Below are positions 44,616 through 52,978 of a stretch of 64,000 nt of DNA, one piece after another. Made by a program: the position numbers and the translations under genes. This DNA is from Lachnospiraceae bacterium. Lineage in GTDB: Bacteria > Bacillota > Clostridia > Lachnospirales > Lachnospiraceae. Every line of letters begins with the position of its first letter. Position 1 is the stretch's first letter. Location: positions 60,456-124,455 of the forward strand of contig SVFC01000005.1 of NCBI GenBank assembly GCA_015057035.1, read 5' to 3'. The notes beneath the pieces are model-generated. The model had not been told where the DNA came from, did not search any database, and worked only from the letters and a program-made list of their open reading frames with translations.

Positions 44616-45392
44616 ATGGAATTTAAAGACAAACTCAAAAAGATTCGTTCAGAACATGGAATATCACAGCAGGCACTTGCAGATGCGATTTTTGTAAGTA
44701 GAAGTGCTATTGCAAAATGGGAAAGTGGACTTGGTTATCCAAATGAAGCATCAATGTCTGCATTGTTGGAGTATTTCGAAGTAGACAAGGGATATTTTGA
44801 AACTGAAGAAGTGGAAAATATCATAGTTGAAAAGAATAAAGATATTTCTATATTAAAAACCATTATTTTATGTGTTGCGACAATAGGGCTTCTTGTGATT
44901 TCTATGATATTACCTCTTGCAATAAGTTCTGGGAATTATGGCTTTACTTCTAAAATGGCTGCTGGAAAACATTATGAAGACGAGGCATGCATTTCGTTAG
45001 AGGATTATGATATTTATTGGTATACAATTACTGAGCCGGAAGAATATGCACGTATAGATGGTTTTCGTCCGGTAAAAAAGATGTTTTATGGATATGTTGT
45101 AGACGAAGCTGATTACAAATATAAGGAAGTGTATTGCGATGGAGAAAAGGTTGCACTTCTATATTCTATAGCAGGTAAGGCTGGATACTATAATATACTT
45201 CGGCATGTTGGTACAATAATTGGTTGGGAAGAGAATGGTAGTTTAGGTGTTTCATATTTTGCGCCTTTGTGGCTGATTTCCCAAATGCAAATTAATGGAA
45301 AAACCTATGAAGTGCAGTACAACTCTTTCTTCATTACAGAAGAACCAGTCACAGAGTTTTCAATTGGAGAATATGATTTTGAAATTCATTAG
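44616..45392 (+). CDS. XRE regulator with membrane segment
   Basis: 258 residues. An N-terminal helix-turn-helix of the XRE type (residues 5-58, RSEHGISQQALADAIFVSRSAIAKWESGLGYP), a transmembrane helix (about 83-105), and a C-terminal domain that should lie outside the cell. This architecture suggests a membrane-tethered transcription factor sensing an envelope signal (inference). TGGAGGAT precedes the ATG, and an inverted repeat overlaps its promoter. Confidence 0.75.
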   Translation: MEFKDKLKKIRSEHGISQQALADAIFVSRSAIAKWESGLGYPNEASMSALLEYFEVDKGYFETEEVENIIVEKNKDISILKTIILCVATIGLLVISMILPLAISSGNYGFTSKMAAGKHYEDEACISLEDYDIYWYTITEPEEYARIDGFRPVKKMFYGYVVDEADYKYKEVYCDGEKVALLYSIAGKAGYYNILRHVGTIIGWEENGSLGVSYFAPLWLISQMQINGKTYEVQYNSFFITEEPVTEFSIGEYDFEIH

Positions 45393-45400
45393 GTAAAAAC

Positions 45401-45436
45401 GAAAACCGAATTGCGATATTGCAATTCGGTTTTCTT
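45401..45436 (+). terminator. Intrinsic terminator after XRE gene
   Basis: A 14-bp perfect stem, GAAAACCGAATTGC with GCAATTCGGTTTTC, 6-base loop. Confidence 0.9.
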
Positions 45437-45539
45437 GTTGTGTTTATTATAGCATAAAATAAAAATAATATAAAGACTGTTTTTCCATAATTAATTTGCG
45501 TATGATAAAGGGCATAAAGTTGGGGTAAAGGGGAATTGT

Positions 45540-47441
45540 ATGGAAAAAGCGATTTTTAATCAGGAAGCGTCAAGACTAAAAGAAGTAAGGAAAGTCCTTC
45601 AGATTACAATTGATGAAAGTGTACAGAAATTGGAGTTACAACAAGATAAACTGGTAGAAGAACGTCGTAGAATGTGGGAAGAGTGCGCCCATGGGGTTTC
45701 AGATTATGATGATATCATTGTAATGAATCAATATGATGAAACTGTACGTGAAGAACAGGGGCATTATGTTAGAAGAGACGAAGAGCGACGTCAATTACAA
45801 TACTTAATGGAAAAGGGCTACTTTGGAAGAATTGACTTCATAGAATCAGGAGAGTCTTTGGAGGAGAAAATCTATATTGGAAGATATGGATTTCGTAACA
45901 AAAAGAATCATGAATACTTGATATATGACTGGAGAACACCGATTGCGTCTATGTTCTATGATTGTATGACGGGGAATGCCCAGTACGATTGTCCAAATGG
46001 AAAGATTGGCGGGGAACTCACATTAAAGCGCCAGTACAAAATAGAAGATGGAGAATTGCAGTATTATTATGATACAAATATTGCAGTTCAGGATGAACTG
46101 TTGGGCGAAGTTTTATCAGAAAATACGGATAAAGTATTAAGGGTTATCATTGATACGATTACAAAGGAGCAAAATGTTGCCATTCGACAAGCAGAATCAA
46201 AAGACCTATTGGTGATAGGCCCTGCTGGAAGTGGAAAAACAAGTGTCGGTATGCATCGTCTTGCGTATCTTTTGTATCAGAATAGAAGCACTTTAAGTTC
46301 AGAAAAGATTGTTGTGTTGTCAAAAAGTCAGATTTTTGCATCCTATGTTTCAGGAATTTTGCCTGAGCTTGGTGAAGAAAATGTAAATGATGTTATGTTT
46401 GATGACTTGGTTATTCGTGGGATCCCCAAAGAGTATAAAAAACATGGATATTATGAACAAGTGGAATATTTGCTAAAAACACCGGAGCAAACTGTACGCA
46501 AAGAGTCCATTCAGCTAAAGTATTCACCACAGTTTTTGGCGTTCCTGAAGGAAAAGACGTTGGAGTATACGGATTGGAAAACGAATGTCACCAGTGTAAT
46601 AGAAATCTATCTGACATTGTTAAAGCAATATGTTTTTTCTACAGATGATTCTGTGGATAAAAATATATTTTACTACACCAATACCAATATAAAACGCCAG
46701 AAACTTTACTATGAAGATATCTTGATAATAAGTTATATTCGAATACTTTTAGGGGCAATTCCGACGATGCCAGAGATTCATCATGTGGTAATTGATGAAG
46801 CGCAGGATTATAACTATCTACAATTAGAGATTATTAAAAGTATTTATACAAAGAGCCGTTTTACAATTCTGGCAGATGCAAATCAGGTGATTGATGCATT
46901 GGTATCTACTGTAAATATGCAGGTTTTTGCTGATATATTTGGAGCGGGAATCGAGAGGATTCAGTTAAGCAAGAGTTATCGCTCTACAGCACCAATCAAT
47001 CGATATGCATTTGATATTCTTGGAATACATGACAATTCCCTGTATGTTGACAGAGAAGGAAAAGAACCAGAGATTGTTATAGGAAAAAATATGAAGCAAC
47101 AGATTCTGGAGTTGATAGAAACAATCCAAAAGGAAAAATCTATTGGTATTTTAACTTGTGATAAAATATCCGCACAGAGAGTAGGAAGATTATTAAAAAG
47201 TGAATTTCAAGATGAGCGCAGATTACAGTGTATTACAAAGGAAGATATAGTTTTGCAGGAAAAAATCGTTGTTATGCCAATTATGTTAGCAAAAGGCCTT
47301 GAATTTGATGTAGTTATCGTATGGGATGATAGAGACGAGTCTTATTGGGTGGAACACAAGAATTTACGGTATTTGATGTGTACGAGAGCATTACATGAAT
47401 TGTTTTTTGTAAAAAGTCTTGACTCTCACGTAACGTCATAG
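45540..47441 (+). CDS. helD: HelD-like superfamily 1 helicase
   Basis: 633-residue UvrD/Rep-like protein of the HelD type, which in Bacillus releases stalled RNA polymerase. Seen: a charged N-terminal coiled-coil arm (about 1-80), YIGRYGFRNKK and YDWRTPIASMFYD typical of HelD, Walker A IGPAGSGKTSVG (about 225), VIDEAQDYNYLQL, the SKSYRSTAPINRYAF motif, and a C-terminal helicase part ending MCTRALHELFFV. Bacillus HelD is about 774 residues, so this is a shorter version. AAAGGGGAATTGT precedes the ATG. Confidence 0.85.
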   Translation: MEKAIFNQEASRLKEVRKVLQITIDESVQKLELQQDKLVEERRRMWEECAHGVSDYDDIIVMNQYDETVREEQGHYVRRDEERRQLQYLMEKGYFGRIDFIESGESLEEKIYIGRYGFRNKKNHEYLIYDWRTPIASMFYDCMTGNAQYDCPNGKIGGELTLKRQYKIEDGELQYYYDTNIAVQDELLGEVLSENTDKVLRVIIDTITKEQNVAIRQAESKDLLVIGPAGSGKTSVGMHRLAYLLYQNRSTLSSEKIVVLSKSQIFASYVSGILPELGEENVNDVMFDDLVIRGIPKEYKKHGYYEQVEYLLKTPEQTVRKESIQLKYSPQFLAFLKEKTLEYTDWKTNVTSVIEIYLTLLKQYVFSTDDSVDKNIFYYTNTNIKRQKLYYEDILIISYIRILLGAIPTMPEIHHVVIDEAQDYNYLQLEIIKSIYTKSRFTILADANQVIDALVSTVNMQVFADIFGAGIERIQLSKSYRSTAPINRYAFDILGIHDNSLYVDREGKEPEIVIGKNMKQQILELIETIQKEKSIGILTCDKISAQRVGRLLKSEFQDERRLQCITKEDIVLQEKIVVMPIMLAKGLEFDVVIVWDDRDESYWVEHKNLRYLMCTRALHELFFVKSLDSHVTS

Positions 47442-47449
47442 TTTATGCT
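47419..47449 (+). promoter_or_regulatory. MerR-type promoter with 19-base spacer
   Basis: TTGACT (47419-47424) and TATGCT (47444-47449) are 19 bases apart, the stretched spacing that MerR-family activators correct. The spacer holds the partial dyad CTCACGTAACGTCATAG. It overlaps the last codons of helD and lies 26 bases before the merR-like start. Confidence 0.65.
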
Positions 47450-47475
47450 ATAATTACACGAGAGGAGGAACTGCT

Positions 47476-48207
47476 ATGAAAACAGTACATGAAGTAAGCC
47501 AGTTAACAGGTGTTAGTGTGCGCACACTGCATCATTATGATGACATAGGCCTTTTAAAACCAACAGAAGTAACAGAGGCAGGATATAGACTGTATGACGA
47601 TACAGCCTTAGAACGTTTACAACATATACTATTATTTCGTGAATTGCAATTTCCTCTAAAAGACATCAAGGAGATACTGGATAGTCCTGATTTTGACAGA
47701 AATCGTGCTTTAGAACAGCAGATTGAGTTATTAACCCTGAAGAAGGAGCATCTGGAAAACCTGATAATGTTTGCTCGTGGAATAAAAGCGATAGGAGTAA
47801 GATATATGGATTTTAGTGTATTTGACAGCAAAAAACTAGATGAATATGCAGCGCAGGCAAAGCAGTCCTGGGGTAAGACAGAAGCTTACAAAGAATTTGA
47901 AGAAAAAAGCAAGGATTGGACAGAGGACACTACACAGGATATTGCCAAAGAAATGATGACGTTGTTCGTAGAATTTGGTGAAATGATGAGATGCGGTTAT
48001 GCACCTGATTCTGTAGAAACACAGACTCAGGTAAAGAAACTACAGGACTACATTACAGAACATTTTTATCAATGTACCCCACAGATTCTCGCAGGTCTTG
48101 GTAAGATGTATTCTGGTGGAGGAGAATTCACAGCAAACATCGATAAATTCGGTGGTGTAGGCACGGCTGAATATAGTGGCAAAGCAATTGAAATCTATTG
48201 TATGTAG
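47476..48207 (+). CDS. MerR-family regulator, TipAS-like
   Basis: 243 residues: an N-terminal MerR winged helix (residues 2-70, VRTLHHYDDIGLLKPTEVTEAGYRLYDD), a coiled coil (about 72-95), and a C-terminal TipAS-type antibiotic/multidrug-binding domain (about 120-240, with YIDKFGGVGTAEY-like ending). Such proteins activate their own gene and efflux genes when they bind drug. GAGAGGAGGAAC precedes the ATG. The promoter has a 19-base spacer, fitting self-activation. Confidence 0.9.
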   Translation: MKTVHEVSQLTGVSVRTLHHYDDIGLLKPTEVTEAGYRLYDDTALERLQHILLFRELQFPLKDIKEILDSPDFDRNRALEQQIELLTLKKEHLENLIMFARGIKAIGVRYMDFSVFDSKKLDEYAAQAKQSWGKTEAYKEFEEKSKDWTEDTTQDIAKEMMTLFVEFGEMMRCGYAPDSVETQTQVKKLQDYITEHFYQCTPQILAGLGKMYSGGGEFTANIDKFGGVGTAEYSGKAIEIYCM

Positions 48208-48293
48208 ATTGTAATCTGGAGGATGTTGTTTCAATAGAACTGACACAAATTACGTTTAAAAGATTGATTCATCTTATGTTACTAAAAAGTAAG

Positions 48294-48440
48294 AAAAGAA
48301 CTCTAGTATATATTAAATTGGCACCATTACGAGGACGTCGGTACTTAATGAGCGACAATGAATATTGGCGCGAATTTAGTACCGTTACGCCGCAGTTGAG
48401 CGAAAGCGTGTGCATATTTAATATATACTAGAGTTCTTTT
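48294..48440. ncRNA. Possible structured RNA or palindromic element
   Basis: Arms 48294-48318 and 48416-48440 are 25-bp perfect inverted repeats enclosing 97 bases that fold further: GCAC/GTGC (48321-48324 with 48410-48413), GGTACT/AGTACC (48340-48345 with 48378-48383), then AAT-GA-GCG-A-CAAT against ATTG-G-CGC-GA-ATT around a GAAT loop (tandem G-A positions), and a GC-GAAA-GC loop at 48400-48407. No reading frame fits. It sits between convergent genes. It could be a structured RNA, or a MITE-like element with 25-bp ends; no target duplication was seen. Confidence 0.55.
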
Positions 48441-48466
48441 CGTATTATTTAATAAGTCTAAATGAA

Positions 48467-49144
48467 TTAATCTTCCACAAGACGTAATCCTGCGGTGTCA
48501 GTTACAGGAAGAGAGAAGCAAACTGCCTTTGCCTTAGATTCATATCCTGCCTTATCCATAACCGCCTTCATAATGGCATTTTTGCCTTCTGTTTTGGTTA
48601 CGATATAGATAATCTCTTTTTCTTCAGAGAGTGTAATACCCATAAATTTCTCAGCAGCTGCCATACCAGTGCCTTTTGCATGTACAACAGTACCGCCATA
48701 AGCTCCAGCTTCTCTGGCTGCATCCATAATAAGGTTTGTATATCCCTGTTCTGCAATAACAACAATTAAATCGTGATCTGTATTTTTCAAGGCTGATTCC
48801 TCCTTTTTAACATAGTCTGGATTTTCAAGTAAAAAGTCTAATGTTTTTTTGCCACCAACGCTGCTAAGAGGGGTAATGTAAGCAATTCCACCACCAGGAG
48901 CATCGATACGAAGTTTTTTCTGTAATTCTTTCTTCACTGTTTGCCAGGTTTCTTCCTCTACAACAGAGTAGGCAACGGCTTTTTCAATGGAATCTAATCC
49001 TAAATAATCCAGTACATCATTGGTAGCTGTTCCGTATCCTAAGGTCAGGAACATTACATATAAGTCGTTTTCACGATAAAGTTCCAAGTATTTTTTTATG
49101 ATTTTTCTATCCACAATCGTGGTCATTAAATATATATTTCCCAT
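48467..49144 (-). CDS. Double PII-like regulatory protein
   Basis: 225 residues that read as two PII-like (GlnB-fold) units, about 1-105 and 115-225. The second unit has the better T-loop-like stretch, AGAYGGTVVHAKGTGMAAAEKFMGI. PII-like proteins bind nucleotides or other small molecules and gate membrane transporters. It is encoded 21 bases downstream of a DUF1538 membrane protein on the same strand, making that protein the likely partner (inference). GAGGTTC precedes the ATG. Confidence 0.72.
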   Translation of the reverse strand: MGNIYLMTTIVDRKIIKKYLELYRENDLYVMFLTLGYGTATNDVLDYLGLDSIEKAVAYSVVEEETWQTVKKELQKKLRIDAPGGGIAYITPLSSVGGKKTLDFLLENPDYVKKEESALKNTDHDLIVVIAEQGYTNLIMDAAREAGAYGGTVVHAKGTGMAAAEKFMGITLSEEKEIIYIVTKTEGKNAIMKAVMDKAGYESKAKAVCFSLPVTDTAGLRLVED

Positions 49145-49165
49145 AAGAACCTCATTTCTAAGCGA

Positions 49166-50704
49166 TTAGAGTTCGATGATGTCCATATCTCCAGCGGTAA
49201 CCAGTGGAGCATGTTCCATCGCAACAACAGCTTCTTTGTGAAGTTTGTTTTCTTTCACTTTAAATACAACACCCATGATCTGAATGGTAATCAGAGGAGT
49301 CATAGCAACCATAGATACAACACCAAATGCATCTGTGATGATATTACCACCTAAAGCTTCACAAGCACCCATAGCAAATGGAAGAAGGAAAGTAGCAGTC
49401 ATAGGTCCGGACGCAACACCACCGGAGTCGAATGCGATAGCGGTAAAAATCTTTGGTACAAAGAAGGTCAGTATTAAAGCAATAAAATATCCAGGTACAA
49501 GGAACCACATAATGGAGATTCCGGTAAGCACTCGAATCATTGCAAGACCTACAGATGCAGAAACACCGATGGATAATGCCATACCCATTGCGTTTGCTGA
49601 GATGGCACCAGAGGTCATTTCTTCAACCTGTTTGGTAAGGACGAATACGGCAGGTTCGGCTTTTACGATAAAATAACCGATAATCATACCGATTGGAACA
49701 ATGATCCACGCATATGGTAAATCTGCAATTGTCTGTCCTAAATAGTTACCTGCAGGCATAAATCCAACGTTTACACCAGTAAGGAATAGTACTAAACCTA
49801 TGTATGTTTCTACAATACCAACACATATACGAATGATAGTACGTTTATTTCCATCTCTGGACATAAACTGGAAGATAGCATAGAAGAAAATGATTGGGAA
49901 AATGGACAGTGCCATTTCTTCCATATATGTAGGAAGCTCAAACATAAACAAATTCCACATATCAACAGTATTATCAATGATTGGAATTGCTTCAGATACT
50001 GCTTCTGTTGAACCCGGCATATAAATCATTCCAAGCAGGAGTACGGCAAGGATTGGACCAATGGAACATAAAGCAACAAGACCGAATGTATCGTCCTCGG
50101 CATGTTTATCGCTTCGGATGGCAGCAATACCAACACCAAAAGACATAATAAATGGAACGGTCATAGGACCTGTGGTTACACCACCAGAGTCAAATGCGAT
50201 TGCAAGGAAATCCTTTGGTACAAATAATGTCAGTATAAAAATAATGGCATAAAAGAATACCAACAGTTGTGATAATGGACGGGAGAACAGCATACGTAAA
50301 ATCGCAATTACAAGGAAGATACCAACACCAATAGCAACTGCAAAAATCAACGTTAGGTTTGGTACAGAAGGTACCTGCTGTGCCAATACCTGTAAGTCAG
50401 GTTCTGAAATTGTAATAACAACACCCATGATAAATGTGATGATTACCATCAACCAGATATTTCTGGATTTGGTAATGACAGAACCAACTTTTTCACCGAT
50501 TGGCGTCATAGACAGTTCTACACCGACGTTAAAGAATAACATACCAACGATTAATAGTACTGCACCTACTAGGAAGGTTAACAGAATACTAGGCGGTATT
50601 GGAGCAATGGTAAAACAAAGCAACAATACGATTCCTAGAATTGGAAATACAGCTTTAAGAGTTTCTGAAAATTTTTCTTTGAATTTCGATTGATTAAAAA
50701 ACAA
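49166..50704 (-). CDS. DUF1538 membrane protein (putative transporter)
   Basis: 512 residues, about 12 or more transmembrane helices, built from two similar halves: each has a VPKxFxAIAFDSGGVxxGPMT motif (around residues 165 and 410) followed by a conserved helix pair ending near a DxFGxVxxxxxxPL segment. The duplicated polar motif within helices suggests an inverted-repeat transporter or channel; substrate unknown. The only plausible start is TTG 50704, with AAAGGTG upstream. Followed by the PII-like gene. Confidence 0.8.
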   Translation of the reverse strand: MFFNQSKFKEKFSETLKAVFPILGIVLLLCFTIAPIPPSILLTFLVGAVLLIVGMLFFNVGVELSMTPIGEKVGSVITKSRNIWLMVIITFIMGVVITISEPDLQVLAQQVPSVPNLTLIFAVAIGVGIFLVIAILRMLFSRPLSQLLVFFYAIIFILTLFVPKDFLAIAFDSGGVTTGPMTVPFIMSFGVGIAAIRSDKHAEDDTFGLVALCSIGPILAVLLLGMIYMPGSTEAVSEAIPIIDNTVDMWNLFMFELPTYMEEMALSIFPIIFFYAIFQFMSRDGNKRTIIRICVGIVETYIGLVLFLTGVNVGFMPAGNYLGQTIADLPYAWIIVPIGMIIGYFIVKAEPAVFVLTKQVEEMTSGAISANAMGMALSIGVSASVGLAMIRVLTGISIMWFLVPGYFIALILTFFVPKIFTAIAFDSGGVASGPMTATFLLPFAMGACEALGGNIITDAFGVVSMVAMTPLITIQIMGVVFKVKENKLHKEAVVAMEHAPLVTAGDMDIIEL

Positions 50705-50743
50705 TTTATTCTAACACCTTTCGTATTTCTTCTTTACAACTAT

Positions 50744-50772
50744 ATCATAATGAGCGGTAAAGATTTGGTAAA
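50744..50772 (-). promoter_or_regulatory. Promoter of DUF1538/PII-like operon
   Basis: On the minus strand, TTTACC (50767-50772) and TATGAT (50744-50749) with 17-base spacing, about 40 bases before the TTG start. Confidence 0.55.
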
Positions 50773-50783
50773 GAAAACATATT

Positions 50784-51362
50784 TTATTTTCTCTTTGTAA
50801 ACTGAAAAAAGTGTTTAATCTTATCAACACGTTCTCTGGAAATAAGGATATTTACAATAATACCAATAATAACACCAATTGCAGTATCAAAAATACGATT
50901 TAGTGGGTAGGAGATGTAAGCATCTACAGGGGTATTAAATAAAATGATGCATAATACAACACCTGCAGGCTGAATTGCGCCTGGAATTACAAGAAGCTGA
51001 CATACCAATACCATAATTAGAATGCCTACAAATAAAAGTTCAAATAGCATAAAGCGGAAACGACTAGTTGGTTCTGGATAAAATTGTATATAGATATAAA
51101 ATAACCCCATACCAATAAGTCCGCCAACGATTGTGCCGAACAGACGATTGCCGCCACTACGTTTGGAGTCATTAAAATCACTTCCCATACCAAAAATGGC
51201 GCCAATGCATGCAAAGGTAGGATTACGGTCAAAGAAAGCATATAAAAGTGCACATAGAGTTGCAGCAATTGCAGTTTTAATATTTCTCATACCTACATGA
51301 AAACGAAATTCACGTTCTTTTGGCTCAAATTTTTGATGTTGATCTGTTTGTAACTGGCTCAT
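50784..51362 (-). CDS. FUSC-family membrane protein
   Basis: 192 residues with about five or six hydrophobic segments, resembling the N-terminal membrane domain of aromatic acid exporter/FUSC proteins (GMRNIKTAIAATLCALLYAFFDRNPTFACIGAIFGM, with RLFGTIVGGLIGMGL). The cytoplasmic C-terminal domain of larger members is absent. The start is ATG 51362 with AGGAGGT upstream; the frame extends 18 codons further without support. Substrate unknown. Confidence 0.7.
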   Translation of the reverse strand: MSQLQTDQHQKFEPKEREFRFHVGMRNIKTAIAATLCALLYAFFDRNPTFACIGAIFGMGSDFNDSKRSGGNRLFGTIVGGLIGMGLFYIYIQFYPEPTSRFRFMLFELLFVGILIMVLVCQLLVIPGAIQPAGVVLCIILFNTPVDAYISYPLNRIFDTAIGVIIGIIVNILISRERVDKIKHFFQFTKRK

Positions 51363-51516
51363 AATAACCTCCAAATAATATAGTAAAATTATAAACATTT
51401 TATTATGAAAAGACAATGCATTTTTCTGTAGATATTTTGTGGTATAAGGATTATAATGAATCTAAAGATTTTATACAAATGAATCCAATTATAATAATAT
51501 ACAGGAGGGGATTAGT

Positions 51517-52266
51517 ATGGATTATTTATCAAGTGCTAATGCAGGCATATTCTACTTGATTGTAGGAATTGTACTTGCATTTGTAGTAGTAATGTGTTTT
51601 GTGTTCTTAATCAAGAGTTACAAAGCAGGAATTGAGATTGGAATGGACAAGAAGGAACTGAAGAAGATTATTACTTCCAGTGCAACTTTTACCTTACTTC
51701 CATCTATCAGTATTTTATTAGGTGTAGTTGCATTAAGTGGTACATTGGGCGTGCCATTTTCATGGCTTCGTCTTTCTGTAATCGGTGCTTTGCAGTACGA
51801 GTTGAACGTTGCAGAAATTGCTGCAACAGCTCTGGGGTTGACAGGACTTAATGGCATTGAAAATATGGGACAGTTCGTAACAATTGCGCTGGTTATGACA
51901 GCCGGTATCTTAGGCGGAATTATTTGTTGTATTTTCTTCTTAAAGAAATATCTGGGCAAGATTTCTTCTAAACCTAAGAAAGCTGAAACTGGTGAAAAGA
52001 AACCAAGCTTTGGAGATCATGCAACAACAGCAATGTTCGTTGGTTTATGTGCAGCCTATATTGGTTCCTATGTAGGAAAAATGATGCCAGGTCAGTATCA
52101 TGATTACATGCCATTATTTACAGCAATTGTTGCTGCAGTTGTTATGGCAGTGTTTGAATTCTTAATTCAGAAAAAAGATATGAAAGTACTTGAAAACTTT
52201 AGTCTTGCAGCAAGTATGCTTGTTGCTATGGCTGCATCAGTAGTTTTGCAGCTCATCATTGCATAA
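51517..52266 (+). CDS. DUF5058 membrane protein
   Basis: 249 residues, about seven transmembrane helices, matching the DUF5058 family of Clostridia; biochemical role unknown. Seen: a long helix 1, the MDKKELKKIITSSATFTLLPSISILLGVVALSGTLGVPFSWLRL core, and a Lys-rich cytoplasmic loop (KISSKPKKAETGEKK). AGGAGGGG precedes the ATG. It starts a three-gene run (13 and 18 bases between genes) with a second membrane protein and an M20 peptidase. Confidence 0.8.
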   Translation: MDYLSSANAGIFYLIVGIVLAFVVVMCFVFLIKSYKAGIEIGMDKKELKKIITSSATFTLLPSISILLGVVALSGTLGVPFSWLRLSVIGALQYELNVAEIAATALGLTGLNGIENMGQFVTIALVMTAGILGGIICCIFFLKKYLGKISSKPKKAETGEKKPSFGDHATTAMFVGLCAAYIGSYVGKMMPGQYHDYMPLFTAIVAAVVMAVFEFLIQKKDMKVLENFSLAASMLVAMAASVVLQLIIA

Positions 52267-52279
52267 GGGGGTGTAAATC

Positions 52280-52960
52280 ATGGAAAATAAGACAAAAGAA
52301 CAGTTTTTTGAAGAATTTAATAGTGGTTTGCATCGTATTGGAAGAATTATGTTGATTCTTGCAGTAATTCTCCTTGTGGCAGTCCCATTTGTGATTGGTG
52401 CAATCAATGGTGTTTCTCCAGATTGGGGTGGGTTTATTGCTGGCTTTGCAAATGTAGGAATTGTATATATTCCTGTAGCAATCGTTGAGTTTTTAGTATA
52501 CTCCCCAATGCTTGGTGTAGGTGGAAGTTATTTATCTTTCCTTACGGGTAATGTAACCAATATGAAGATTCCTTGTGCAATGAACGCAAGAGATATTGCA
52601 AAGACAGAAGTTGGTACACCAGAAAATGAAATCGTGTCAACCATCAGTGTGGCAACAAGTGCCATTGTAACAACACTTGTAATTGTAGCAGGAGTAGTTT
52701 TACTAGTTCCATTACAGCCAGTGCTTGCAAGCCCAGTGCTTCAGCCAGCATTTGATAACGTAGTTCCAGCTTTGTTTGGTGCATTAGCACTTAAGTATTT
52801 TAGCAAGAGTCCTAAGATTGCTTTGATTCCATTAGCAATTATGTGTCTGCTTTGCATTTTTGTTCCATCAATGATTACACAGACAAGTATCCTTATGATT
52901 CCAAGTGGCGGCCTTGCATTGGCTATTGGCTTCTTCTTATTCAAAAAAGGCAAACTGTAA
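52280..52960 (+). CDS. Membrane partner of DUF5058
   Basis: 226 residues, about six transmembrane helices, family not named. It has a polar stretch (GSYLSFLTGNVTNMKIPCAMNARD, then EVGTPENEIVSTIS) between hydrophobic segments that looks like a membrane re-entrant or substrate site. AAGGGGGTG precedes the ATG. Close spacing to DUF5058 and the peptidase suggests the two membrane proteins form one transporter (inference). Confidence 0.6.
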   Translation: MENKTKEQFFEEFNSGLHRIGRIMLILAVILLVAVPFVIGAINGVSPDWGGFIAGFANVGIVYIPVAIVEFLVYSPMLGVGGSYLSFLTGNVTNMKIPCAMNARDIAKTEVGTPENEIVSTISVATSAIVTTLVIVAGVVLLVPLQPVLASPVLQPAFDNVVPALFGALALKYFSKSPKIALIPLAIMCLLCIFVPSMITQTSILMIPSGGLALAIGFFLFKKGKL

Positions 52961-52978
52961 AAAAGGGGACAAAAGATT

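Noticed and set aside
48294..48440. Large hairpin as a plain rho-independent terminator
   Set aside because: No T-run follows on either strand at the stem base, and the 97-base interior is too long and too structured; kept as a possible RNA or mobile element.
49284..49676. 130-residue plus-strand frame
   Set aside because: Antisense shadow of the DUF1538 gene; several similar frames occur along it because of its codon pattern.
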